Below, in pieces: positions 13,870 to 25,078 of a stretch of 64,000 nucleotides of DNA; the first letter of the stretch is position 1, and the number at the start of each line of letters is the position of its first letter. The position numbers were made by a program, and so were the translations under genes. The notes under the pieces are model-generated. The model did no database searches, was not told where the DNA came from, and saw only the letters and a program-made list of their open reading frames with translations. Origin of the DNA: Cercospora beticola (taxonomy: Eukaryota; Ascomycota; Dothideomycetes; Mycosphaerellales; Mycosphaerellaceae); contig NC_088943.1 of the NCBI RefSeq assembly GCF_033473495.1, positions 124,001-188,000 on the forward strand, written 5' to 3'.

Positions 13870-14471
13870 CCGATTAGTAGTAAATATTACGTAGAGGTAG
13901 TAGTAGTAACGTAGTACTAAAATTAAACTCGTAAAATTAAACTTATATTACTATTAAATATCTTTTAAACTATATTATTTATAGCTAACTTAGCTATAAT
14001 TATAGCTATAATCTACTAACTTTCTCTCTATTCTTATTAGCTAGGAACTCTAGTTATCGCTACTATCTATCTCTACGTTATTATCTCTACTTTTACTACT
14101 ACTCTTCTTAAACTCTTTCTCTATATTTTACTATATATCTATAAAGTCGTTCTTATCTATAGTATTAGTATTAGTTTAATTAAGAGCTAAGCTAGTATAT
14201 AGAGCCTATATATAACGAACTATACTACTACTTAGTATAAAGGTTAGTATTAGACTATATTCTAGAGCGTTTTTATTTATTAAGTTTAGTACTTATCTAT
14301 TATTAGTATAATCGTTCTCGCTTAGTATCTACTTAATCCTACTATATTTATTCTCGTTAAGTATCTAATTAACTCTAGCCTTAAGATCTTTTTTTTTCTA
14401 TTACTAGATTTAGCTACTTAAGAAGTTTATTTTATTTAGTATATTAGAGGCGATTTAATTAAGTTAAGTAC
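13870..14471 (-). repeat. Unclassified degenerate repeat between Copia B and A2
   Basis: The segment is AT-rich, keeps CpG, and matches neither Copia family by eye. On the minus strand one frame reads as a hydrophilic acidic stretch (for example RDNNVEIDSSDN) with only TAG/TAA interruptions. It could be the end of another transposon protein. It lies immediately left of the 5' LTR of A2. Confidence 0.35.
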
Positions 14472-14701
14472 TATTAGAAAGTATAGTCTAGTTAGATATT
14501 CTAAGAGATACTTTAGAGATTAGGATTAGATAATATAGATTATATAATACTAGGTTATATAACCTAGCTAATACCTATTTTAGAAGTAAGATATAACTTA
14601 TAACTAACTAATATAATTAACTCGGTTAGTTCCTACTTATTACCTCTACTTCTACTATATTATACCTATCCGACGAGTACCTATAAGAATATAATTTAAT
14701 A
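14472..14701 (+). repeat. 5' LTR of Copia A2
   Basis: This 230-bp LTR runs from TATTAGAAAGTATAG to AATTTAATA and is the reverse complement of the A1 LTR apart from transitions. The original TG...CA ends have become TA...TA, consistent with RIP. Confidence 0.9.
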
Positions 14702-17700
14702 GATTATAAGCTCGAGTTTATAGAGAGGCTCTAAGTAGTAAGAGTTAGCCTTCTTATTCTTAAAGTAATACGTATTACCTCTTATAGGACCTATAGTATT
14801 AACTAGATAGAGAAGTAGAAAAAGAGTATAAGAGAAACTAGAGATATATCCTATCTATACTACTTTAAAGCTTTAGAAGATCCTAGTTATAAGCTAGAAG
14901 TCTCTAAAGAGTAGATAAGATAGAGAAAAGTCTAGTAAAGTATACTCTACTTTAAAAAAGAGATATACTAAAAGAGTATAAAGAGGAAAGAATTAGCTTT
15001 AGATTCTAGTACCTAAGTAAATAAGACTAGGCCTAAGTACTAAGTACTACTAATACTTTAGAACTAGCTAGTAGTACTCTTCTAAGAAAGTAGATCTTTT
15101 AGAAGTTCTCTATCTAAGAACCTAACTAACTTCTATAAAAGAGAAGAGTTCTTAGATACTTTAGCTAAGAGAGAAGAGTCTTAGTAACTAGAGAAAGTAG
15201 AAATCTAGAAGCTACTAATTAGATTAAAAGAGCTTATATTTCTAGAGTTTAGATTTGTTTATTTAATTTTATAGAAATAGATTTAATAAGTAAATTAAAT
15301 AGAAGAAGAATACTAATTCTAATAAAAGAGAACTAGAGACTATAGTTTAAGCTATAGGAGAATATACTTAGAGGAAAAGAAATCTTCTAGATAATCTTAG
15401 ACTTAAAGAGATTATTAGTATCTATTCTAGCTAAAGCTAAAGTATCTAAAGCTTTATTAAGTAAAAGGAAAGGTACTATATTTTTAGAGTTTAGCTTAAA
15501 ATAGTAGAAGAATAATATAAAGGCAATCTATATTCTAATAGAAAGTCTTTATATAGATAACTAAGATAAAGTAATAGATAAAATAAGAGTATATAATATC
15601 TAAATAAAGCTATATATAAAATATAGTAAAGTCTAATAGATATATATAATAGCTATTATCTAAGAATTTATAACTTTTAAAATAGAACTAGAGGATATAA
15701 TTAGGAAATTATAGGTCTATCTTAGTAATCTTAGAAGGAGGATTATAGAGATTAACTAGAGAGAGTTATACTATAAGACTTCTAATATAAAGATTAAGTA
15801 TCTACTCTTTATACTTCTAGCTAAGTATAAAAGTATAAGGTAGACTATCTAAGCTTAGAAGAACTTAGACTCTAAAGAAATCCTCTAACTTCTTAAAGTA
15901 GAGGAGTTAATATAGTATAAATACTAGTTATAAGAAATAGTAATATTTACTAAAAGAAGAGGAATCTAAAGTATAAAGCTAAAATACTACTTCTATAAGA
16001 AGGAGTATTTTAGAGATATTACTAAGTATCTATATTTTAATAAAGCTAAGAGAACTATTAACTTAAAATAGGCTAGTAGAGTAGAGAAGAGAAGAATACT
16101 ATCTAGAGAGAATATATTTAAAAGGAGATCTTTACTAAATAAAGAAGTATTAAAAGAAATAGTAAAGAAACTTAACTTAAAAGTCTAATCTCTTAAGAAG
16201 AGATAAACTTTAAGGAAGTTTTCTAAGAAAGTATATACTATCTAAGAAGATATAGAGCCTTCTATAGTATCTAAAGTATCTTAATCTCTATTAGAGGATA
16301 ATAATATTAATAAAGTTATATACTTAACTATAGAAGTAAAAAGTAAGTATATACTATTAAGATAGCTACTTAACTCCTATAATTTATTATATATAACTAA
16401 CTAAGAATTACTTTTTAGAGAACTAAAGTCTTTTTAGAGGAAAAAGTAGATTAAGGTTAGAGATAGCTATCTAATAGCTATATATATAGAAAATATAGTA
16501 ATAGATAGAAGAAGAGAAAAATAGATTATTCTTAAGAATATTCTCTTTATATCTAGTCTAGGAGTAAATCTTGTTTCTTAGAGCTAATTTAGCTAGTAGT
16601 ATAGTATTTAACTGCTAAAATTTATACTTATTTTATTATTTAGGAAACTAGTTATCTAGATAAAACTATTAGGAGGAGTACTATTTATTAAGGAGATTAA
16701 TAATACATTATAGGAGCTTGCAATATTATGCTTTAATTAAAAACAAAAGAATAAAGCCTATACCTTTAAAGCCTAAGAAAAGACCTAAGAATAGTAGGAG
16801 CTTTAGTATAGGAGACTTATATATTTTAGAGAGAGTCTTCTTAGAAACCTATATAAGGTATCTAACTTAAAGGCTTAGATTCCTATTCTAAAGGAATACT
16901 AACCTTATAGAGTATATTCCTTAGTAAAGATAAAGAAATATAGAGAGAAAGAAACTAAGAGGAAACCCTAAAAGTTATCTCTAGTTTCTATTAATATCTA
17001 TAGTTCTTTGCCTATCTTAAGATTAGGATATAAATAGTAGCTTAAGATTATTAATAACTTCTTAAGAAAGAAATAGACTTTCCTAATAAAGTCTAGAGAA
17101 GATATACTAAGTATCCTTAGAGACTAGAAGGTAAAAGCTAAGCTATAATTAGGAAATCCCCTCTAGATTATAAGGAGTAATAGAGTAAGAGAGCTTCTTA
17201 CTATACTAAAGTAGTAGGAGAAGGAATATAGAATTTCCTTCTATATAACTAAAGTATATAACTCTATCTAGAATAGAGTAGTTAAGAGGTTAATCTAAAC
17301 CTTTAAAGACTATATAAGAGCAATACTAGCAGATGCCTATATACCTATTAAATTCTAGCTAGAAGCCTTAGCAGTCTATATAGTTATTAGAAATTCCCTT
17401 CCTAATAGCCTAGAAATTAATAGATTTAAGGTATTACCTAAGGAAGCCTTTTTAGGCATTTAACCCTTAGTATTATACTTTAGAGTTTAGGGTTATAAAG
17501 CAGTAGTCTATATAGATCCTAAGTCCTAGCTAGTAGGGATAAGATTAGACAAACTAATAAATAGAGGCAAAGATACTATGTTTATTAGATATATTCCTAA
17601 TACTACTAAAATATAGCTCTTCTAGAAGCCTAATATAAGAGCTATTAAAGCCTATAATACTACTACTTAGTTTAAGTATAAGAAAGGAGGAGATATAGAG

Positions 17701-20377
17701 CTAAATATTCCTAAGCTTAATTAAGTAAGTAGTATACCTATTAGAAACCTAGTTAGCAGACCTCTAAAGAAGCTAATAGCAGTTGTATCTTCTATAGCTA
17801 CTATACTTATAGCTATAGCAACTAAACCTATAGGTCCTAGCTAAATACTCTTTATATAGTTACTACCTCTACTAAAGGATAAGGAGGAGTACTAGAAGAT
17901 AGAGGATCTAGAAGAAGAAAACTCTAGGGAACTATAACTCTAGTAGGAGAAAAGTAGAACTACTAAACTACCTAAGCTAAGCTAGGAAGTTAATAGATAA
18001 GCTAGTCCTAGTACTAGTAGGAGACTATATTCTAAAGCAAGAGGATTAAATATTATATAGTAGGACCTATAAGGAAACAGAGATTAGAAGAGGAACTAAG
18101 ACTAAACCTATAGCTAAAAGAGAAGGAGATCTGTCTTAGATAAAGAACTAGGCCTAGAGCTAAAAGCTTATAGTATAGTAATAAAATAGGTACTTTAGAA
18201 GAGATAGAGAGAATATAGATAGAAGGAGGAGCCTAGTACTAAGTATTATAAGGCATTCCTAAGCTAAGTCTAAAGCTAAGAATAGGAGTAGATTTAGGAA
18301 GCTCTATTAGAGGTTTAGGAGTCTATATTTATAGCAATTGCTCCTTAAGTCTCTATATAGAGACAAGAGGTGCCTATTCTAAAGTCCTATAAAGAGGCAA
18401 TTTAGGATCCTAAATAGGGATATATATAGGAGGATATAGTCTAAAAGGAACTAACTATATTAAGAAGCAACAATACTTAGATAAAGGTTATCCTACCTAA
18501 AGAAGCAAACCTTATTATATCTAAGTAGGTATTTAATATAAAGAGATTAATTAGTAGAGCTATTAAGAAGTTCAAAGTAAGACTAGTTATAAGAGGTTTC
18601 TCTTAGAAGTTTAGAGTTAATTTCTAGGAGACCTTTATACTAATAGTTAGGTATAATACCTTAAGGGTATTTATAGCTATAGTTTATAAGAAGGATCTAG
18701 AACTCTACTAAGTAGATATAAACAATATATTTACTAAGAGCAAACTTTAAGAAGAAATCTTTATAATTCTACTACTAGGAGTTAAGATTCTACCTAATAT
18801 AGTCCTATAAATCCTAAGAAGCTTATATAGACTAAAGCAAGCAGTAAGAGACTAGAATAAACTCTATATCTTAAAGTTAAAACAGATTAGGTTTATATAA
18901 TTAGAAGTAGACCTATATCTTTTTATCTACTAGGAAAGGAATATTCTAATCCTAACCTATATAGATAATATTCTAATTATAGTACTAAAGCTAGAAGATA
19001 TACTTTAGTTTAAGGAATAGCTAGGCAAAGTATTTAAGATTAAAGATCTTAGAGAACTAGAGAAAATCCTTAGGATAAGGTTAATAAGAAATAGATAAGC
19101 TAGAACTCTAAAGCTTAATTAAGAACACTTTATCTAGAAGAACCTTATAAAGCTAGGAATAACTAAGGAGATAGCTAACCTAACTCTCTTACTAATAGAT
19201 AGTTATAATAGCCTAAAACTAATAGGCTTATATAATAAGAGAGGGAATAAGATAGAGTACTAAAGCTAAACTAGTACCTAGATATAGCCTATAGTTATAA
19301 TAAGACTAGATATTGCTTTCTCTCTTAGAAGGTTAAGCTTATATATCTTAGACCTAACTAAGAGGCATATATAAGCTCTAAAGAAACTAGCAAGGTACCT
19401 AAGGTTATCCTAAGACTTAGAACTAATATTTAGAAGAAATAGAGGAAGCCTAATAGGATATTTAGACTCTAACTATATAATAGACAAAGCAGACAGAGTC
19501 TTAATCCTTAGGAGTATCTTCTTCCTTTATAGAGCTCTAGTTTCTTAGATAAGTAGGAAGCAAAAGTCTGTTATAATATTAATAATAGAAGCTAAGTATA
19601 TAGCTATAAATATATATATAAAGTAATCTTAGTTCCTAGTAGTACTCTTAAAAGAGATAGACTATATAGAGTTAGTAGGAGAGTGCCTGTTCTAACTAAC
19701 TATAAAAGTATATCCTAATATAGTAAGAGAACTAAGGCTAGTACAAATTATAGGAGACAATTAGGTAGCTTTAACTCTTATTAAGAATATATATACCTAT
19801 AAGAGATCTAAATATATTAATATTATATATAACTATATTAGATATCTCTAGTAGTAGAGGAAGGTTATAGTAGAATATATTCTAATAAAAGAGATAGTTG
19901 CTAATAGCCTAACTAAACTAAAGAATAGGCTATAGTTTTAGGAGTTTATAAGATAACTCTAGCTTATATAGGGAAAGGCAAAAGATTTATACCCTAACTA
20001 TAGACTAAACTCTAGACCTTAGAATAATTAATAAAAGATATATACTATAATATTAGAGATATTATAGTAAATATAAAACTAAGCCTAGGAGTTGTACTAT
20101 AGGAGAAGTAGCTTACTATATATAATAAGTAATTAGGATCTAGGAATCTATATATAGTCTAAAAGGAAAAGCCTAGTAGAGAAGTAAAAACGAAGCTATC
20201 TCCCTTATAGTATATACTAGAAGAAGGATTCGTAGATACTAGGCTAAGGAGTTAAACTAAGATAGATTAGGTATATAGCTCTAACTATATAACTATAGCA
20301 CCTAATAACTTATTATAATTTAGAGATAGATTTAAATATAGGAATATAGGTAGAAGACTATCTAGCCTAAGTAGGAG

Positions 20378-20607
20378 TATTAGAAAGTATAGTCTAGTTA
20401 GATATTCTAAGAGATACTTTAGAGATTAGAATTAGGTAATATAGGTTATATAATACTAGATTATATAACCTAGCTAATACCTATCTTAGGAGTAAGATAT
20501 AACCTATAACTAACTAATATAATTAACTCGGTTAGTTCCTACTTATTATTTCTACTTCTACTATATTATATCTATTCGACGAGCGCCTATAAGAATATAA
20601 TTTAATA
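20378..20607 (+). repeat. 3' LTR of Copia A2
   Basis: This 230-bp LTR matches 14472-14701 with transition differences. It is preceded by a purine-rich tract and followed directly by the internal sequence of the truncated copy A3. Confidence 0.9.
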
Positions 20608-21663
20608 TGCCTCTATATTTACTTTTATCTATCTTAGGCTAAACTCTAACTTCTTAAGAGTAGGGAATAGTAATAATAACTTTAATAAACTTAGTATTCT
20701 ATTTTCTATAATTAGTATCTTTTCTTTAGTAATAATCTAATATAAGTCCTTACTAATAAGATATAACTCTATTAGGCTAAACTATAGCTCCTAGCTTTCT
20801 CTTATTAAGACTAGTATAGCTCTTCTCTTTACTTTATATCTACTCTCTAAATCTATTTCTATAAAATTAAATAAATAAATCTAACTCTAGAAAATATAAG
20901 CTCTTTTAGTCTAATTAGTAGCTTCTAGATTTCTGCTTTCTCTAGTTACTAAAACTCTTCTCTCTTAGCTAAAGTATCTAAGAACTCTTTTCTTTTAAAG
21001 AAGTTAGTTAGGTTCTTAGATAGAGAACCTCTAAAAGATCTACTTTCTTAGAAGAATACTACTAGCTAGTTCTAAGATATTAGTAGTACTTAGTACTTAG
21101 ACCTAGTCTTATCCTTTTAGATACTATAGTCTAAGGCTAATTCTTTTCTCTTTATACTTCTTTATTATATCTCTTTTTTAAAGTAGAGTATACTTTACTA
21201 GGCTTTTCTCTATTTTACTTACTTTCTAGGAACTTCTAGTTTATAACTAGGATCTTCTAAAGCTTCTAAGTAGTATAGATAGAACATACCTCTAGTCTCT
21301 CTTATACTCTTTTCCTACTTCTCTATCTAGTTAATACTATAGGTTCTATAAGAGATAATAGATATTACTTTAAGAATAAGAAAGCTAACTCTTTCTACTT
21401 AGAGTCTCTCTATAAACCTAGGCTTATAACCTATTAGACGAGAGCGTCGGATAGGCTTATATTATAGGTATAATATATAGTAGAAGTAGAGGTAATAAGT
21501 AGGAACTAACCGAGTTAATTATATTTATTAGTTATAAGTTATATCTTACTTCTAAGATAGATATTAGCTAGGTTATATAACCTAGTATTATATAACCTAT
21601 ATTACCTAATCCTAATCTCTAAAGTATCTCTTAGAATATCTAACTAGACTATACTTTCTAATA
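20608..21663 (-). mobile_element. Truncated Copia family A copy A3
   Basis: About 820 bp of gag-end sequence is followed by one LTR (about 21432-21663), all in minus orientation. It aligns with A1 from about 7.77 kb to 8.82 kb but with more differences and several indels, so it is an older or separate subfamily member. The rest of the element (pol and 3' LTR) is missing to the left, where A2 abuts. Its LTR ends exactly where the Copia B RNase H sequence begins, so A3 most likely inserted into element B. Confidence 0.8.
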
Positions 21664-22100
21664 GGATCTATATTTTCTTTCTAGTAAATATACTATTTAT
21701 CTAGAAGTCTAGTAAGTAGTCTATTATTACTATATTATTTATAGAAATAGAATATATAGTAATATTATAGGTAGCTAAAGAAGCTATAGTAATTACTTAC
21801 TTACTCTATAATTTTAAGTACTAGAAGCCTATAGAGCCTATTATATTATATAAAAATAATAAGCTAGCTATTAGTATTAGTACTAATAGTAAGTCTAATA
21901 CTTATACTAAGTATATTAATATTCGTTACTACTTTATCTAAGAGGCTATTAAGAATAGTTAGATTAAAGTTAAATAGATTTCTATACTTTATTAAAAAAT
22001 AGATAGCTTTACTAAAATACTCGATAAGATTAAGTTTAAAGCCTTTATTAAATAGCTTAGCTTTACTAACTATATAGAGTTTATTAAAGAATAGTAGATA
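21664..22100 (+). mobile_element. Ty1/Copia element B, RNase H and C-terminal end
   Basis: One plus-strand frame from 21665 reads as the Copia RNase H end. It contains the strand region before EIEYIVIL, then VAKEAIVITYLLYNF, YKNNKLAISIS, TKYINIRYYFI, IDSFTKILDKIKFKAF and a terminal LSFTNY. The order and spacing match the C-terminus of Copia polyproteins (T/SEAEY, EDNKGA, KHIDIRYHFIRE and ADxFTKxL motifs). It begins exactly at the A3 LTR. It is best read as the other half of the element at 9900-13800, displaced by nested insertions. Stops are of RIP type. Confidence 0.8.
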
Positions 22101-22300
22101 AGCCTTAATATTAAAGCTATATAGTACTAAAGAATTAAAAGATATTTCTTAGCCTCTAACTAGCTAAAAAGTTTTATATTATTTTTTATATTTCTTAAAT
22201 AAAGAGATCTCTAGTACTATCTATACTACTAGCTAATTAGAAGTACTATTTATACTATTAGTTTATTTAGATATATCTATAAATAGCTATTTAGAGAGTA

Positions 22301-22427
22301 ACTTAATATATAGTAGTATTTAAGATAGTCGTCTATTTTTAGTATTTACTTATAAATTTTATATATAGATTCTTATTTCTCTAATAGTTTATTTCTTAAT
22401 TAATATTATAGTTACTATATCTTATAT
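22301..22427 (+). repeat. LTR-like repeat of Copia family B, right copy
   Basis: This is the partner of 9634-9760, about 220 bp beyond the end of the family B polyprotein frame, and so is the probable 3' LTR. The two copies differ by a handful of transitions. Beyond it, to about 22.8 kb, the DNA remains AT-rich without recognisable motifs. Confidence 0.6.
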
Positions 22428-22860
22428 TATAGAGTAGTATCTACTAACTATTTTAGCTTAAATTACTTATATCTTAGATCTTCTATTACTAAGTACTCTT
22501 TACTATAAACTATTACTAGATAGTATATATCTATAATACTAATATACTTAAATAGATATTAATAGCTAATTTTACTTTCTAGTAGTCTTATATTATTCTT
22601 ATACTAAATTTTAAATTTTAAATTCTACTTTATAGACTCTTATAGATATATATACTTTAGTATATAGTACGTCGAGTATAGTATTTATATACCTTATTAT
22701 TAAATATACTACTCGCCTATTAGATTATCTACTTATAATAATACTTATCTAGCTTTATACTATTAGTTAATCTTAACCTTCTTATTAGAGCGATCTTACG
22801 TACGTCTTAATAATTTCTTTAATTAGTATAGAGACAGCCGGTACTCTATAATAGAGCTAT

Positions 22861-24307
22861 ATAGACTAGAATGCCTTCCGCGGTAGAGCGGAAAGAGGGT
22901 ATTGCGCCCCCCGGTAGAGGCGAGGGTAGTCGCGCTCCTACATTTACTATACTTACGCGGCCGATGAAACCGGTGTTCGCAACGATAGCGGTCCCGAGAT
23001 TTCGTCCTACGCATCGTTGTATAGGCGGTCGGCATCATCGCCGAACGTCGCTATCCCGAGCTGTGACGACAAAGCTTGAAGAACGTCTTCGCGAGCGCGG
23101 AACGGGCCGAGACTGGTGAGAATAGGAGATGGTGATGTAAACGAGGCGGCCAGCAACGCCTGCTGGGTAGCGAGGATGTGGCCCAGTCGTGGCTAAGACG
23201 GAAAATCTGATCCTAATCGATGCTCACATCGAGAGAGTGCGATGTGTTCTTACTTTGGGATTGTCTTGCCTGAAGGCCCGTCGCTTCATATCTCGGTCGC
23301 GAATGACCACATCTTAAAGCTTGCGGGGTAGGAACCAGCAAATCTCACATACAAGGTCAGTGTGCTACAGCCATGTCAGTCACACTGCGGGAAGCCGACC
23401 ATCAACTGTCTCCTGGTCTGCTACCAAGACCATCTTGCTCTCATTAACTACTGTGCTGCGTGTGCCAAGAAATGTACACGACCATGAAGCACCGTTTTCA
23501 ACTGCTAAGTTCCTCATTGATCTATCGAGAGCAATGGTGACGCCAAACGGCCCAGCGAGTCTTCTTGTGACATTCTGTTCGTCCGGTTGTGACATTCTGT
23601 TCGTCCGGTGGCAGGCTTCTGACGTTCTTCGCGACGTAAGACATGATATCGTGGAAGCTATAACGTTCGGAGGTCTCGTTGAGCGTAGCCGCACCGACGG
23701 GAGGCGCAACAGCAATGAACTGGGCTCGAATCCTATGATCCATCGCGATCTCCACACAAACTTCGATAGACGGCATCTCGTCTGCAAAATACCTACGCAC
23801 GATGGGGAAAAGCAAGAGTATCTGAACGTGGCAAGGCAGTGGAGCAACTTAGGAAGTCCTCATTGAGCTCAGCAATGCTAGGAGCCCCTGCAGCTTTTGA
23901 CGTCGGGGCTCGGATTCCTGAAGCAAGGCGTCATTAGCTTTCGTGCGGAGAAGCTACTTGAATACTTCATCCACTTTTATGTTCCAGCATCAAAAGAGCT
24001 GGTCTGATATAGTCCCTGTGTGTACGACTGGGGAGAGCACCGGGAATGAACAGTTGAAGTGCTTCGAGAATGCGCACGTCACTCACTGCTCTGAATATGG
24101 CTCCTACGTATCACTGACTGCAATTTGGCTAACATTGCATTGGCTGGAGCAGATCGAAGGAGTAGCTGAGCTGGTTGTCGAGGAGAGATCAGAAGCGTGC
24201 GAAGGATCCATTCTCGGCCCCAGACCAGGCGTCTTCTTTCGCCGACTTTGGTCTCTCGGTCCGTCGTATGACATGAGTTCCAGCATCCAATTCTACTTCA
24301 TATTTGC
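22861..24307. other. GC-balanced DNA right of the island, no gene supported
   Basis: Composition switches abruptly to GC-rich at about 22,860. Open frames at 23321-23866 (plus) and 23380-23847 (minus) overlap each other and show no domain, signal peptide or intron pattern. A perfect 22-bp tandem duplication lies at 23566-23609. Near 24,000 a stretch of about 55 bp resembles 1024-1078 on the other side of the island. Confidence 0.4.
23566..23609. repeat. 22-bp perfect tandem duplication
   Basis: The unit TGTGACATTCTGTTCGTCCG plus GT occurs twice head to tail with no mismatch. It looks like a recent replication-slippage or repair duplication. No function is apparent. Confidence 0.8.
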
Positions 24308-24937
24308 TCAGCAGCAGGTGTGTCGGAGTCTTCGCTGGCACGCGAAGAATTCCAGCCAACGACGCGACGTGATGGTTAGCGGCGGACACGGCTCCCCGGG
24401 CGGGCCTTGCGGCCCGGGTGGACCTTGTTCCCCTCGCCGACCTTCAGGGCCCTGGAGGCCTTGAGGACCCTGCACTCCATTCAAACCATGCATGCCATCT
24501 CGACCTCGCTCGCCATCTCTCCCATCTTCTCCGTCGCGACCGTCGCGACCGTCGCGCCCCGGATCTCCACGCAAGCCCATTTCGCCATCTCGTCCATCTC
24601 GTCCATCCCGTCCATCGCGCCCCGGATCTCCCGCAGGCCCTCTTGCACCAGCAGCTCCCTCCTCTCCTCTTGGTCCTTGGTCCCCTCGTGGTCCGGGTGG
24701 CCCGGTTGGCCCTGGCAGTCCTCTCCTATGCCCATCGGTCTCTAGCGCTTGAAGGCGTTCTCCTTGCCGAGTCACTATCTCGGCAAGTCCTCGGAGCCCA
24801 TGACAGGCCCGATCAACGTGTTCGTGAGGGCGATCAGGATTTGCGTTAGGATCCATGGAGCTGTTTTGCATTACGCTCTGATAGAGCGCCCACATGGCTA
24901 TATAGCCAACGATGTCAAAGCTCGGTGTTGAGTGCAT
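24308..24937 (-). CDS. Collagen-like protein with Gly-X-Y domain
   Basis: The predicted protein has about 209 residues from the ATG at 24937; an in-frame ATG at 25078 would add 47. Near the N-terminus is a hydrophobic stretch (FDIVGYIAMWALY) that could anchor it in a membrane, then a short helical region. Next come 37 uninterrupted Gly-X-Y triplets, starting GLPGPTGPPGPRG and including runs of GRD. The tail is short and cysteine-containing. The domain contains two RGD tripeptides (PRGDQ and LRGDP). Collagen-like proteins occur sporadically in fungi and bacteria, where they are placed on cell surfaces; that role here is inference. The opposite-strand frames over this interval are Pro/Ser/Arg-rich shadows of the repeat. 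The true start, and whether a signal exon lies upstream, are uncertain. Confidence 0.72.
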   Translation of the reverse strand: MHSTPSFDIVGYIAMWALYQSVMQNSSMDPNANPDRPHEHVDRACHGLRGLAEIVTRQGERLQALETDGHRRGLPGPTGPPGPRGDQGPRGEEGAAGARGPAGDPGRDGRDGRDGRDGEMGLRGDPGRDGRDGRDGEDGRDGERGRDGMHGLNGVQGPQGLQGPEGRRGEQGPPGPQGPPGEPCPPLTITSRRWLEFFACQRRLRHTCC

Positions 24938-25078
24938 GTGCAACTTCGACTGACAGCCTCCACAGCCTTCCCAAGGACATCTCGAACACCTCCGCAAAAC
25001 GTATGCGAGCGGCGCTGCAGCAGCGGCTCGCGTCTGAACCTGGCTGAAAGCATATGGTTTCATCAATCTGCTCTGCAT

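Larger units (their letters stand above)
14472..20607 (+). mobile_element. Ty1/Copia LTR retrotransposon, full-length copy A2
   Basis: This copy has the same length as A1 (6,136 bp) and is inverted relative to it. Its 230-bp LTRs are at 14472-14701 and 20378-20607. Reverse transcriptase reads from about 18.54 kb, with RGFS, a decayed YVDD (TYIDNILI, about 18.95 kb) and SLYRLKQA. RNase H follows near 19.45-19.62 kb, with GYLDS, SRKQKSV and EAKYIAI. A polypurine tract (AAGTAGGAG) lies just before the 3' LTR. The flanking pentamers AGTAC (left) and TGCCT (right) do not match, so the left flank was probably rearranged after insertion. Stops throughout make it inactive. The right flank is a related truncated copy (A3). 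Confidence 0.92.
1600..22860. repeat. AT-rich RIP-mutated transposon island
   Basis: About 21 kb is dominated by A/T, with TAG and TAA stops in every frame. Both edges are sharp, near 1.6 kb and 22.8 kb, against GC-balanced DNA. The island holds nested LTR retrotransposons, listed separately. Differences between the two LTRs of the 2689-8824 element are all transitions. This is the pattern expected of repeat-induced point mutation in ascomycetes, the premeiotic C-to-T mutation of duplicated DNA. No intact gene is visible inside it. Such islands are usually heterochromatic; that part is inference. Confidence 0.9.

Noticed and set aside
2689..20607. Possible active retrotransposon
   Set aside because: Stops occur every few tens of codons in all copies and catalytic boxes are mutated (YVDD to YIDN), so none can be autonomous.
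23321..23866. 181-codon plus-strand frame right of the island
   Set aside because: Overlaps a 155-codon minus-strand frame, contains a recent 22-bp duplication and shows no recognisable protein feature.
24407..24849. Plus-strand Pro/Ser/Arg-rich frames (PSRPSRPSRP type)
   Set aside because: They are the antisense reading of the Gly-X-Y repeat of the collagen-like gene; all plus frames stay open only because of that repeat.
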